Assembly (NCBI GenBank): GCA_964453645.1
Contig: CAYVRJ010000002.1
Span: 1-64,000, forward strand
Direction: 5' to 3'
Source of the DNA: CAYVRJ01 sp964453645
GTDB lineage: Bacteria; Bacillota; Clostridia; Christensenellales; JAWKQI01
DNA: 64,000 bases
This document shows positions 35,413-44,323 of this stretch, piece after piece. Position numbers and translations under genes: made by a program. Numbering within the stretch: the first letter of the stretch is position 1; the number at the start of each line of letters is the position of its first letter. The notes beneath the pieces are model-generated. The model made no database searches, was not told where the DNA came from, and worked only from the letters and a program-made list of their open reading frames with translations.

Positions 35413-35475
35413 TTGCCACCGTTTGTGACAATCAACTTTATTATTCGCACAAACAATGTTAAACTAAACTATGTA
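35413..35475 (+). promoter_or_regulatory. LytTR-like site before the LytTR regulator gene
   Basis: ACCGTTTGT at 35418-35426 matches the 9-mer found at 29505 and 33237 exactly. A second repeat 21 nt later is poor (ATCAACTTT). TATGTA at 35470-35475 is a possible -10 box. Autoregulation is plausible. Confidence 0.4.
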
Positions 35476-35502
35476 TGGTTTGTAGCATGGGGGTGAGTTG
35501 AT

Positions 35503-36204
35503 TTGTTAAACATAGCCATATGTGATGACAACTTGTTGTTTGCACAGCAAGCTTTAAGTGAAGTTCAAAAGATACTCAGTAGCCACAATGTGGAATACAC
35601 TACGACTGTTTTTCAAACCGGCAACCGATTAGTCCATGCCGGATTTTTTGATATTGTTTTCTTAGATATTGAGATGGAGGGGCTAAACGGCATTGAAACT
35701 GCCCAGCAGCTGCGCCAGCAAAAAAACAATTGCAGAATTATATTTCTAACCTCGCATCCAAAATACGTCTTTAGTGCATTTGATGTTTGTGCAACCCACT
35801 ATCTCTTAAAACCCATCGATAGGATAAAACTTGAACAAGTATTGTTAAAAATCGTACACGAACTGGCCAATGAAGAGGATCAAAACGTAACAGTCAAGAT
35901 TGGAACCCAAGTTCATCGGATACCCTATGATAAGATTCAATTTGTTGAAGTGTTTGGGCGAAAGCTTTCCCTTCATACCCAAGAGGAAGTGTATACCTTT
36001 AACAGCAGTTTAGAGAAGTTTGAACAATCGTTGCCCAAGTCTTTTTTTCGTTGCCATAAGAGTTATATTTTAAATCTAACGGAAGTCAGGAAATATGATA
36101 AAGAAACGGCTGTGCTCAGGAGTGGAAAAACCGTACCCATTGCCAGGAGAAAGTTTGCCGAGTTTGGAAAGGTTTTCCTTGCATTTCTGAAGGAGGAACG
36201 GTAA
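35503..36204 (+). CDS. LytTR-family response regulator
   Basis: A 233-residue regulator. The receiver domain has AICDDNLLFAQQ and phosphoacceptor Asp in FDIVFLDIEMEGLNGIETA. The LytTR domain contains VEVFGRKLSLHT and FRCHKSYILNLTEVRKYD. The start is TTG after GGGGGTGAG. The kinase gene overlaps its stop by one base. It is the best candidate to bind the ACCGTTTGT repeats at 29.5, 33.2 and 35.4 kb. Confidence 0.88.
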   Translation: MLNIAICDDNLLFAQQALSEVQKILSSHNVEYTTTVFQTGNRLVHAGFFDIVFLDIEMEGLNGIETAQQLRQQKNNCRIIFLTSHPKYVFSAFDVCATHYLLKPIDRIKLEQVLLKIVHELANEEDQNVTVKIGTQVHRIPYDKIQFVEVFGRKLSLHTQEEVYTFNSSLEKFEQSLPKSFFRCHKSYILNLTEVRKYDKETAVLRSGKTVPIARRKFAEFGKVFLAFLKEER

Positions 36205-37499
36205 TGGATGAATTTTTGGAGATGCTTAAATCATTGCCTCTCTCTATTTTGGCACTCACCATGGAATATCGCTTGCTAAACAGAATTCTTGTGCGCAAAT
36301 ATTCTGCCTTTCTTACGATACTTGTGATGTTAGCTGTGGATTTGTTTGCCGGTTGGTTAAACGTGTATGCCCATTTGGCAGACAGCATTGAAGAAAATGC
36401 CCTGTATTACGGCGCTATCGCCTTTGTCTTATACATCGTGCTCTTTAAGGGTAATTTGATTAAAAAGCTGTTTGTGGATGTGCTCATCGTTTGTGGTGTG
36501 CCCATTATCATCTATGTTTTTCTGCCCCTGATCCAATACTTTTTTGCAAAGCGGTCAGGACAGTTCATACTCGTTTTGGATATTCTGAATTATATTTATA
36601 TGCTCTTATGTCTCTTGTTTATGGAGTTCGTGGGAAGGAAATTTCAAAATCTGCGAAGAGAATTGCCAAATAACTACACGTTTTATTTATCTGCCGTGAT
36701 AGTGTTTGTGTATATTGCAATTTATGCAGCATACGACCGGGTGCTCTTGATCAATGAGTTTGCCGTACCCTTCCTCCCTGCCTTGACATGCTCTGTTTTT
36801 GCAGTGATTGGAATTGTTATTGTGGGTATTGCAATCTTTGCTGTTGATCGGCAGGTGAGTGTTTCGTTAAAAGAGCAGCTGCAAGTTTTGCAAGTGAAAG
36901 AGTTAAAAAGTCGGGAAGCGGAGTGGAGAAGGTTTTCGGGGTTTCGCCACGACATCAACAATCACTTGATTTGCTTGGAAGGTTTATTGAAAAGTGCAAA
37001 AATCGAACAAGCGGTTTCGTATATGCAAAATCTAACGGATACAGTTGCACAGTTTGAAAGCCCTGTGCAGACGGGCAACGACTATACCGATGCACTGCTC
37101 AGCTTTAAGTATTCTCAAGCAGTAACAGCAGGGATAGAGATAACTATTGAAATGGTATTTCCACAAGGGGGATTCATTGAACCTGTGGATTTATGCTGTA
37201 TTTTAAGCAACGCATTTGATAATGCAATTGCTGCATGTAACCGCTTGCAAGGCGGACAAAAGTGGATTCAAGCCCGTTCGTTTATATCTCAAGAGCAGCT
37301 TGTGATTGATATTAGAAACAGCAAACCCAGCGATGTATGTATTGTTCACGGGGAAGTCTTGCCCAAAGATATTTCACCCGATCACGGTTTGGGACTAGAT
37401 AATGTGCGGGCAGTTGTTCAAAAGTATGGCGGTATTTTAGATTTATCCGCCCATGAATTCTTTTCGTTTAGTGTTTTGCTTCCTCTGCACCACTTATGA
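36204..37499 (+). CDS. AgrC-like GHKL sensor histidine kinase
   Basis: A 431-residue kinase with about six membrane segments (residues 1-215), H box FRHDINNHLICLEG, N box LSNAFDNAIAACN and G box HGLGLDNVRAVV. The A of its ATG is the last base of the response regulator stop, so the pair is translated together. No AgrB or AgrD gene is present. Confidence 0.88.
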   Translation: MDEFLEMLKSLPLSILALTMEYRLLNRILVRKYSAFLTILVMLAVDLFAGWLNVYAHLADSIEENALYYGAIAFVLYIVLFKGNLIKKLFVDVLIVCGVPIIIYVFLPLIQYFFAKRSGQFILVLDILNYIYMLLCLLFMEFVGRKFQNLRRELPNNYTFYLSAVIVFVYIAIYAAYDRVLLINEFAVPFLPALTCSVFAVIGIVIVGIAIFAVDRQVSVSLKEQLQVLQVKELKSREAEWRRFSGFRHDINNHLICLEGLLKSAKIEQAVSYMQNLTDTVAQFESPVQTGNDYTDALLSFKYSQAVTAGIEITIEMVFPQGGFIEPVDLCCILSNAFDNAIAACNRLQGGQKWIQARSFISQEQLVIDIRNSKPSDVCIVHGEVLPKDISPDHGLGLDNVRAVVQKYGGILDLSAHEFFSFSVLLPLHHL

Positions 37500-37610
37500 C
37501 AAAATAAATACCGCTTATAGCAAACTAGTTTATTTTTGCATCTGAATCCACGATAATTCTTATGAATGGCAAGCCTAATAGCTGTTCAAAAATATATGTG
37601 GAGGTCGATC

Positions 37611-38123
37611 ATGAAAATCTCATCGGCAGGTAATTTAGCAAACCCAATGAACACATCTTCGGGGGATCCGGTATTAAACGGTTTAATCAAAGCAAAGGAA
37701 CGTTTATTAGGACAAATAGAAAAGCTTAAGACGGACAACGCAATGGACGGAAAAACAAAGCAAGAAAAAATAAAACAGTTGCAAACCCAGCTGTCCGAAA
37801 TTGAAAATCAAATTCGAGAACGCCAAGCCGAGAAAATGAAAGAAGCCAAAGGTGCTGATGTTTCAAAATCAAACAAGGCTGCTCAAACGGATGAAGAAAA
37901 TAAAAATAAAAAAGGTATGGGTCTAAAAGAAAGTCAACAGATTCTAAGTAGCTTAACCCCAAAGGAAAAACTTGAAAACGGCAGTGAGCAAACTGTTGAT
38001 GCTGCAAATGCCGAGAACGGCCCAATGGCTAATAAATCCTTGCATAAGCTGCGGAGTTCTGAAATGCCTATCAAGAAACGGATAGTTTTTTCTCCCAACC
38101 GCAAGCTAGACATTGAGATATAA
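37611..38123 (+). CDS. FlxA-like coiled-coil protein
   Basis: A 170-residue protein. Residues 25-75 form a coiled coil with the FlxA-like pattern: LLGQIEKLKTDN then KTKQEKIKQLQTQLSEIENQ. The rest is charged and low in complexity. The N-terminus (KISSAGN) has no signal peptide. FlxA-like proteins often have sigma-D-type or cell-envelope links, but no flagellar genes are seen here. ATG 37611 follows TGGAGG. A possible promoter is TTTATT, 17 nt, GATAAT. Confidence 0.6.
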   Translation: MKISSAGNLANPMNTSSGDPVLNGLIKAKERLLGQIEKLKTDNAMDGKTKQEKIKQLQTQLSEIENQIRERQAEKMKEAKGADVSKSNKAAQTDEENKNKKGMGLKESQQILSSLTPKEKLENGSEQTVDAANAENGPMANKSLHKLRSSEMPIKKRIVFSPNRKLDIEI

Positions 38124-38144
38124 AGTTAGACGAACATATTCACT

Positions 38145-38179
38145 AAGACAAGCAGGCCTTGCATGGGTCTGCTTGTCTT
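38145..38179 (+). terminator. Hairpin after the FlxA-like gene
   Basis: AAGACAAGCAG (38145-38155) and CTGCTTGTCTT (38169-38179) form a perfect 11-bp stem. No T run follows, so termination strength is uncertain. Confidence 0.5.
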
Positions 38180-38215
38180 GGCAAGAGGGCATATCAATAC
38201 ACCATATTACATCTA

Positions 38216-38686
38216 TTAGTTGTTTTGGCTACACTTTACAGCATCGATTGCCAGCACAACCATTAGCGCAAGCAGGTTGTCATTCTCGTTTGCAACGTCG
38301 ATAATATAGGCATCCGTCCAGTTGAAAATTTGCTTTTGAATGGTTGCTACAATACGGCTGCCGCTCAAAATATTGTAATCCCATTCCCAATAGTCACCTT
38401 TAACGCTCCAGCCGTTTAGGTTCACTTTAAAAGAAGGTTTTAAGAATGTCAATTCCTTTTGAATCTCACCCACATAATTGCCCCCAATATGGAGCTCAAA
38501 CTTTGGCAGAAAGGTGAGCATACGCTCCTTCAAGGTGGCGATGTGGTTGCCCAGTGCATCATAAATTTCTAATTTGTGCCCCCATGAGAGTTTACCCCGA
38601 ACGGTGAACACGGTATTCTTGTGTTCGTCATAAATATCATAACTGTCAAACCACGAAAAAAAACGCTGTTTAAATAATAACCTCAC
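38216..38686 (-). CDS. LURP-one-related (YxjI-like) protein
   Basis: A 156-residue protein of the LURP-one/Tubby-like family: RLLFKQRFFSWFDSYDIYDE, then VRGKLSWGHKLEIYDALGN and a repeat GDYWEWDYNILSGSRIVATI. The family forms a beta barrel around a central helix; its bacterial role is unknown. GTG 38686 is chosen because GGAGGG stands just before it and the family usually opens with M.L..KQ.FFS. An upstream TTG is possible. Confidence 0.75.
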   Translation of the reverse strand: MRLLFKQRFFSWFDSYDIYDEHKNTVFTVRGKLSWGHKLEIYDALGNHIATLKERMLTFLPKFELHIGGNYVGEIQKELTFLKPSFKVNLNGWSVKGDYWEWDYNILSGSRIVATIQKQIFNWTDAYIIDVANENDNLLALMVVLAIDAVKCSQNN

Positions 38687-38815
38687 TTTACCCTCCGCTA
38701 CCGATATAATCAATTGGGTCAGTGAGGTTTATTATACAGCACAAATGTCGATTTGTCTGCCTTTTTGTATAAAAGTATAGTATCTATTGAATGCGTGCAT
38801 GCATTACAAAATAAT

Positions 38816-39184
38816 TCACCCAACAATTGTATAACCAGACTCGTTGAGACGACGTTGTGCTTTTTCAAAATCGTCACTCTTTGTGAATATATAATCTGTG
38901 TTAAAGGTTGATACAGCAAAGATTGAAATGTTCGCATTCGCCAAGATGCCAGAAATGTTGGCTAAAATACCCACTAAGGAAAAGTCGAGCATCCCTTGAA
39001 TGCGAAACCCACGAAAGTGATCCTCTCGGGTTATGACATCGAAGGGGACACTCTCCGCTTTGCAAACAAGGGAAATCTCATCGTCGGTCTTGGCCACGAA
39101 ACAATAGGCATCGTCAAAATTCACGTTTTTTATATGTTTGATTTTACAAACGGAAAAGTCTCCGTCTAATATTTTTAGCTCCAT
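38816..39184 (-). CDS. ACT-domain protein
   Basis: A 122-residue protein with two small ACT-like folds, the second clear: VGILANISGILANANISIFA followed by VSTFNTDYIFTKSDDF. The length and content match the stand-alone ACT proteins related to aspartokinase regulatory domains (CASTOR/YkfA-like), which bind amino acids. The start ATG overlaps the TAA of the DsbA gene by one base, so it is the last gene of the YbaK-DsbA-ACT operon. Confidence 0.8.
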   Translation of the reverse strand: MELKILDGDFSVCKIKHIKNVNFDDAYCFVAKTDDEISLVCKAESVPFDVITREDHFRGFRIQGMLDFSLVGILANISGILANANISIFAVSTFNTDYIFTKSDDFEKAQRRLNESGYTIVG

Positions 39185-39693
39185 TACAATCCTTTCAAAT
39201 TTGGTTCAATAAAGTTTTTTAGCAGAACTTTTGAAACACTGTCCTCTTCTTTAAGCTTGAGCAGCTTATCGTTGAAACGATAGGACGGCACTGCATAAAA
39301 TCCAATGGTTTCCCAAACGAGTCGGTTGTTGGCGAGCAACTTGTCCTCATACTGGCCGCTTACCAGTGCTTCATAAAACAATTTTGTATCTAAGAGACCA
39401 TCCACCACACCAGTGATAACCTCCAGTTTTTCAATATCCAATTGCTGCGTAAAGGTTGCATGATACATCCTCTTGTGATATTCCAACAGATCGGCTTTGT
39501 GCTCTTTGGCAAAATAATAACCTCGTGCACATAAGTCGCTGTGAGGGCCATAGCGGTCCGGGCGGGGGTGTGCCTCACAGGGAATCCACTCGATGGCCAT
39601 ATTCGGATACAATGGTGCAAGCTCCATCAAAATTGCATGTCCGTCCTTGCAAAAGGGGCAGGCATAGTCGAAAAACACTTCTAATGTTGGCAT
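39184..39693 (-). CDS. DsbA-family thiol oxidoreductase
   Basis: A 169-residue cytoplasmic DsbA-fold protein with the active site CPFC in VFFDYACPFCKDGHA and the cis-Pro loop VPSYRFND. It has no signal peptide, so it is of the FrnE/2-hydroxychromene isomerase-like branch. ATG 39693 has AGGAGA 7 nt before it. It lies between YbaK and ACT genes in one operon. Confidence 0.85.
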   Translation of the reverse strand: MPTLEVFFDYACPFCKDGHAILMELAPLYPNMAIEWIPCEAHPRPDRYGPHSDLCARGYYFAKEHKADLLEYHKRMYHATFTQQLDIEKLEVITGVVDGLLDTKLFYEALVSGQYEDKLLANNRLVWETIGFYAVPSYRFNDKLLKLKEEDSVSKVLLKNFIEPNLKGL

Positions 39694-39708
39694 AATCAAT
39701 CTCCTCTT

Positions 39709-40191
39709 TTAAATTTCAATAAAACGAATCTCATTACCGTTACTCTTCATGATTGTTAACAGATCATCAAAACTTAACCATACAGTTGCTGTGTTCACGT
39801 TTGGGTGAACACCCACTTTTTCACAGCCCACTAAATCTTTGTCGATGATCACTTCAACTTCTGCACTTTTGTCGTTGAGTAGGCCCAACGCCGAAACTGC
39901 CCCGGGTTTAAGCCCTAAGTATTTCTCCAATCGTTCGTCGGAACCAAAGCTCAACCTGCTGCTGGGGATGGTTTTTGCAAGCTGTTTCAAATCTGCACTT
40001 TTGTCCTTTTGCAGTAATACAAGAAAATGACGTTTGCCGCTGCCATCCCGCAGGAATAAGTTTTTTGGCACTTGTCCAATGTCGCAAATGTGCAGCCGTT
40101 CCATGTCCTCGATGGTGTAAACCGGTTCATGTTCTTGCAGCTCGTATTGAATATTGTACTCGGTAAGTTTTGCTTCTATTTCGCGTATCAT
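39709..40191 (-). CDS. YbaK/ProX-type aminoacyl-tRNA deacylase
   Basis: A 160-residue YbaK/EbsC-fold protein with HFLVLLQKDKSADLKQLA, LGLKPGAVSALGLLND and VGVHPNVNTATVWLS. It matches the ProX/PrdX (ProXp-ala) branch, which removes alanine from mischarged tRNA-Pro. It heads the operon with the DsbA and ACT genes. Confidence 0.87.
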   Translation of the reverse strand: MIREIEAKLTEYNIQYELQEHEPVYTIEDMERLHICDIGQVPKNLFLRDGSGKRHFLVLLQKDKSADLKQLAKTIPSSRLSFGSDERLEKYLGLKPGAVSALGLLNDKSAEVEVIIDKDLVGCEKVGVHPNVNTATVWLSFDDLLTIMKSNGNEIRFIEI

Positions 40192-40241
40192 GTAAACTTC
40201 TAAACAATTGTGTTGAGCATATTATAAAGAATACCTATCCA

Positions 40242-40976
40242 TTAAAACAGCTTTTTCCCATCTGAAATATTGATGTCCAGTTCCTTTGCTAAGCTACCTT
40301 GCTTAAATGGATTCACTTTTTGCACGACTCCGTCACGCCTAAAAAATGACCCCGTACCCTTAAACCAAAAGGTGATGCCACTTTGAGCACACTGTTCCCG
40401 TATAGCTAAAACCCAATCATAATCACACACCCGGGCATCCCGCCCGGTTTCGCCGCTCACAGTAACGTGGTCCATTCCCTCAACATACGGTGACAAGTCG
40501 ATTGGCTCCAAGAGGGGAGAACAGGCGACAAAACGCCGTTTGATGGGATAAGATAAAAAGAGGGGCAAGCGAACGTCGGCTATGGCTTGGTTTTCAACGG
40601 TGCAGCCAATATTGACGTTATCATAACCATCCCCCCAATCAGAGGGCAGCGATACCAAAAAACGATCGATACGCTTTGTTAAAATTAAAAAATCTAGGTC
40701 AGAGCGTTGCCGAATCATCGCCCAAGCCTCCTTGCGCCATTCATCGGCCTCGGGTATAAAAAAATCCGAGGCAAAACAAGTGGCAACAATTTTGCCGCTT
40801 GGGATTTTATATGCACCCTTTGCCGTTTTCAACAAAGGCTTATCAAATTCATCGGTTTTTTGTATAAAGTTTTGGCCATAACGCTTAGAGTATGGCCCAT
40901 AAAAATAACAATAGGTGCAACCCTCACTCACCTGATAACACCCAGTCCACGGCTCCCAGTTCATATGATACTTCAT
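40242..40976 (-). CDS. DUF5131 (phage Gp37/Gp68-like) protein
   Basis: A 244-residue protein of the DUF5131/Gp37-Gp68 family: WEPWTGCYQVSEGCTYCYFY (the three-Cys cluster typical of radical-SAM relatives), FLILTKRIDR, CTVENQ and VSGETGRDARVCDYDWV. The family is common on phages and in genomes; its reaction is unknown. It is transcribed divergently from the TetR gene. It may once have arrived on a phage, but no other phage gene is near. Confidence 0.82.
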   Translation of the reverse strand: MKYHMNWEPWTGCYQVSEGCTYCYFYGPYSKRYGQNFIQKTDEFDKPLLKTAKGAYKIPSGKIVATCFASDFFIPEADEWRKEAWAMIRQRSDLDFLILTKRIDRFLVSLPSDWGDGYDNVNIGCTVENQAIADVRLPLFLSYPIKRRFVACSPLLEPIDLSPYVEGMDHVTVSGETGRDARVCDYDWVLAIREQCAQSGITFWFKGTGSFFRRDGVVQKVNPFKQGSLAKELDINISDGKKLF

Positions 40977-41096
40977 TCTGTTGTTTCGTCATCTTCTTCG
41001 TTAATCTAATATTGATGCATTCAATAGTTCCTCTAATAATACCACAATAACCCTGTTTTGTCTGTTCTTTCTCTTCAAATATTTTTTTAATGCATA

Positions 41097-41148
41097 TTGA
41101 CCGAATCGGTTTAAAATGGTATAGTAGACATAAACCAAAACGGTTTAT
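41097..41148 (+). promoter_or_regulatory. TetR promoter with overlapping operator
   Basis: TTGACC (41097-41102), 17 nt, TATAGT (41120-41125). The inverted repeat ATAAACC-AAAAC-GGTTTAT (41130-41148) covers the start site and is a likely operator for the TetR protein itself. A shorter repeat, ACCG-AAT-CGGT, overlaps the -35 box. Confidence 0.75.
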
Positions 41149-41164
41149 GGAATGGAGAAATAGT

Positions 41165-41782
41165 TTGGAAAAATTCTTTGCACTGCCCAGCGAAAAACAA
41201 AACACCATAGTGGATGCCGCTATGAGGCTGTTTGGAGCTGTTGGATATAAGAAAGCATCGATTGCCGATATTGCTGCCGCTTCAGGGATTTCAAAGGCAA
41301 TGGTATTCTATTATTTTGGCAGCAAAAAAGCACTGTATCTTTATCTTGTGGTGTTTGCAGGGAATACTATAAAGGCAGAAGTGGATCATCGCCTTGACAA
41401 AACTGTTACAGACTTTTTCGATAAAATTCGCTTAGCATCAGAAATTAAAATATCGGTGTTAAAAAAGTTTCCGGGAATTCTCTCGTTTTTAACTGCAATG
41501 TATTATGAAAACGATCAAGAAGTGGAAAGTCAAATAAAGCGTATCATAACAGAGAGTGAATCATTTGCCAGTTCCTTTGTTATGGAGAGTACGGATAGAC
41601 ATAAATTTAAAAGTGATGTTGACCCTGAGTTGGTTTTTGAGATTTTAACAAATTATGCAGAGGGTTATATGTCTAAGCTGTCCATGCGCTCCGCAGATGA
41701 CTTCGACATTTTAACAGAGCGGTTTTATCGTTGCTTGGACATGATGAAAAATAACTTTTATAAGGACGAATATTTATTTTAA
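41165..41782 (+). CDS. TetR-family transcriptional regulator
   Basis: A 205-residue repressor with the HTH KNTIVDAAMRLFGAVGYKKA then SIADIAAASGISKAMVFYYF. TTG 41165 is chosen because GGAG is 7 nt before it. ATG 41147 lacks a site and overlaps the operator, and any earlier codon would precede the promoter. It probably represses itself and the ABC modules that follow 15 bp later. Confidence 0.85.
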   Translation: MEKFFALPSEKQNTIVDAAMRLFGAVGYKKASIADIAAASGISKAMVFYYFGSKKALYLYLVVFAGNTIKAEVDHRLDKTVTDFFDKIRLASEIKISVLKKFPGILSFLTAMYYENDQEVESQIKRIITESESFASSFVMESTDRHKFKSDVDPELVFEILTNYAEGYMSKLSMRSADDFDILTERFYRCLDMMKNNFYKDEYLF

Positions 41783-41797
41783 AGGAGGGATTTTCGG

Positions 41798-42670
41798 ATG
41801 AATGCGATTATTGAAACCAAGAAACTGACCAAAAGTTACGGCAGCGCAAGGGGCATTGTGGATGTGAACCTGACTGTTCAGGAGGGTGAGATTTTTGGAT
41901 TTATCGGGCCAAACGGCGCTGGCAAGTCCACCACCATTCGTACATTGCTGTCCTTAATATATAAAACAAGCGGTGAAGCAAAAGTCTTTGGACTTGATTG
42001 CCACGAAAACCGAGTGGAGATTTTAAAACAGGTTGGTTATCTGCCCTCCGAGGTTTTTTATTATGACAATATGAAAGCCATTGATTTGTTCAACTATTCT
42101 GCCAGCTTTTATAATAAAGATTGTTCAAAAAAAATAAAAGAGCTTGCTAGCGCACTTGAGCTGGATTTAAATAAGAAAATCGAGGATATGAGCCTTGGCA
42201 ACAAGAAAAAGGTGGGCATTGTACAAGGGCTTTTACACAGCCCCAAGCTGATTATCCTAGACGAACCCACCAGCGGTCTTGATCCGCTCATGCAGCGCAC
42301 ATTCTTTGACTTAATTAAAGCAGAAAACGCAAGGGGTGCAACTGTATTATTCTCCTCCCATATTTTAAGCGAAGTGCAGCGCATCTGTGATCGGGTTGCC
42401 ATCATCAAAGAAGGGCGTATAATCAGCACCCAAAAAATTAGTGAACTTCAACAAAACTCATATAAAAAGGTTTCTTTTACGGCTAAAAGTCCCCTAAAAG
42501 ATTTTAAGGTGGAGGGAGCAGTTCAGGTTGAATCCATTGGAAATACCGTTAGCTTTATTTGGAAGGGCGACTGCAACCTGCTTCTTTCGGAAATTGGCAA
42601 GCACGTTTTATCCAATATAGACATCTCCGAACCTTCGCTTGAAGAAATCTTCATGCACTACTATTCTTAA
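41798..42670 (+). CDS. ABC-2 exporter ATPase (module 1)
   Basis: A 290-residue ATPase with Walker A GPNGAGKST, signature MSLGNKKKVGIVQGL, Walker B LIILDEPTSGLD and switch His in LFSSHILSE. Sequence type is that of drug or bacteriocin-resistance exporters of the CcmA class. Its closest match in the window is the module 2 ATPase at 46021. AAAGGAGGG precedes the ATG. Confidence 0.92.
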   Translation: MNAIIETKKLTKSYGSARGIVDVNLTVQEGEIFGFIGPNGAGKSTTIRTLLSLIYKTSGEAKVFGLDCHENRVEILKQVGYLPSEVFYYDNMKAIDLFNYSASFYNKDCSKKIKELASALELDLNKKIEDMSLGNKKKVGIVQGLLHSPKLIILDEPTSGLDPLMQRTFFDLIKAENARGATVLFSSHILSEVQRICDRVAIIKEGRIISTQKISELQQNSYKKVSFTAKSPLKDFKVEGAVQVESIGNTVSFIWKGDCNLLLSEIGKHVLSNIDISEPSLEEIFMHYYS

Positions 42671-42698
42671 ATCGTCGATTGGAAAGGAGGGAGGGTTT

Positions 42699-43481
42699 AT
42701 GACAGTTTTTCGATTTGAATTCAAGGAGCAGTTCAAGAGCTTTTTTATATGGACGATAAGTCTCGTGTGTCTTTTATTGCTGTTTATGGTTGCGATTTAT
42801 CCCGTTTTTAGAGATAGTATCGACGACATGATACGGGTGCTCAGTGGTTTTCCGCCGGAATTTGCTGCTGCTTTTGGCTTTGATTTGACAAGTATGTTCA
42901 ACTTTGGCGGCTTCTATAGTGTTGGCTTTAGCTACATCTCTCTCATTGGTGCGATCATGGCAGTATCGCTGGCAGTTTCGTCCTTTGCCCGGGAAAAGCG
43001 TTCAAAATGTGTTGATTTTCTACTCGCCAAGCCAATTTCTAGGCAATCGATATTTGTTCAAAAGCTGTTGTCTGGGTTTTGCATTTTAATCGCAGCGAAT
43101 GTGCTATATGTGTCTGTGGCAATCATTTTAGGTACTGCTAACGACACAGCCATGCTACTCCCGGCACTTTCGCTATTTTTTACACAGCTTGTGTTTTATG
43201 CCTTGGGGGTGTTCTTTGCCACATTTGCAAAAAAGATTCGCTCGGTTTCGGGTGTTGCCACAGCGTTTGGTTTTGGTGCATTTGTATTATCAGCCCTTGT
43301 AAACATTTTTGAAGAAGAGTTCATTCGCTTTATCGCACCGCTCAAATACTTCGACCCAACGGCAATTTTCTCCAGCGGTGGTCTGGAAGGGCAATTCGCT
43401 TTAACAGGTGCTTTGGTGTTTGTTCTTTGCCTTGGTTTGGCTTTTACGCGATTTATAAAGAGCGACGCCCATGCGGTTTAG
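42699..43481 (+). CDS. ABC-2 exporter permease 1A
   Basis: A 260-residue membrane protein with about six hydrophobic segments and the ABC-2 pattern SSFAREKRSKCVDFLLAKPI after the second span. ATG 42699 follows AGGAGGGAGG. It works with the ATPase just upstream and the permease just downstream. Confidence 0.88.
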   Translation: MTVFRFEFKEQFKSFFIWTISLVCLLLLFMVAIYPVFRDSIDDMIRVLSGFPPEFAAAFGFDLTSMFNFGGFYSVGFSYISLIGAIMAVSLAVSSFAREKRSKCVDFLLAKPISRQSIFVQKLLSGFCILIAANVLYVSVAIILGTANDTAMLLPALSLFFTQLVFYALGVFFATFAKKIRSVSGVATAFGFGAFVLSALVNIFEEEFIRFIAPLKYFDPTAIFSSGGLEGQFALTGALVFVLCLGLAFTRFIKSDAHAV

Positions 43482-43492
43482 GAGGTAAGCTT

Positions 43493-44293
43493 ATGAATAT
43501 ATTAAAACGTGAACTAAAGGCAGGTCTTAAGCCGTTTCTCTTTTGGACGATTGGACTGTTTGTCTTGGTGTTTGCCGGAATGACTAAATTCACAGGGCTT
43601 GATGCGGGTGGTACCTCGGTAGGCGAACTGATCGCCAGCTTCCCCCGTATCGTGCAGGCGGTACTGGGAATTGTGGGTATTAACATCGAAACGCTGGGCG
43701 GATACTATGCAATCCTCATGTATTTCGCTATGATTTGTATCGCAATCTACAGCATATCTTTGGGCGCAAATGCACTCAACCGCGAAGCAGTAGACAAAAC
43801 GTACGAGTTTGTTTTCACCAAACCACGATCTCGCAATACAATTCTATCCATGAAGCTGCTGGCGGGGTTTATTTACCTATTCGTATTTAGCTTATTGAGC
43901 TACATTTTTTCAACAGCAGCAGTTTCTACATTAAATCTCAAAGAAACTATTGACGCTGAGATGCTGTTGTTTTCCGTTGCACTATTTTTGGTGGGTCTGC
44001 TGTTTTTCTGCCTTTCTGCACTCATTGCAGCCAACAGCAAGCGTGCGGAGAAAGGTTTTCTCTATGGAAATCTCTGCTTCGTATTTGCCTTTGTGATCGG
44101 CATAACCTATGATATGCTGGAAAACGGAGGGTTGCTGCGGGTATTCTCTCCCCTTAAATACTTCAGCCCAGCAGAACTTTTGAACAGTCAATTCAATATT
44201 AGCTATCTCATACTAACGCTTGTTTTATGCTCTTTGTGCGCATTGGGTGCATTTTATAAGTTTAATAAGAAAGACTTGCAGTCAGCGATTTAA
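43493..44293 (+). CDS. ABC-2 exporter permease 1B
   Basis: A 266-residue ABC-2 permease with about six spans and ALNREAVDKTYEFVFTKPRS in the conserved position. ATG 43493 follows GGAGG. It completes module 1 as a probable heterodimer with permease 1A. Confidence 0.88.
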   Translation: MNILKRELKAGLKPFLFWTIGLFVLVFAGMTKFTGLDAGGTSVGELIASFPRIVQAVLGIVGINIETLGGYYAILMYFAMICIAIYSISLGANALNREAVDKTYEFVFTKPRSRNTILSMKLLAGFIYLFVFSLLSYIFSTAAVSTLNLKETIDAEMLLFSVALFLVGLLFFCLSALIAANSKRAEKGFLYGNLCFVFAFVIGITYDMLENGGLLRVFSPLKYFSPAELLNSQFNISYLILTLVLCSLCALGAFYKFNKKDLQSAI

Positions 44294-44323
44294 ATGAACA
44301 ATTGGGTACTTCTGGGGGGTAGT

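Noticed and set aside
40242..40976. Prophage, suggested by the Gp37/Gp68-like gene
   Set aside because: No integrase, capsid, tail or lysis genes occur around it, and the family is common outside phages.
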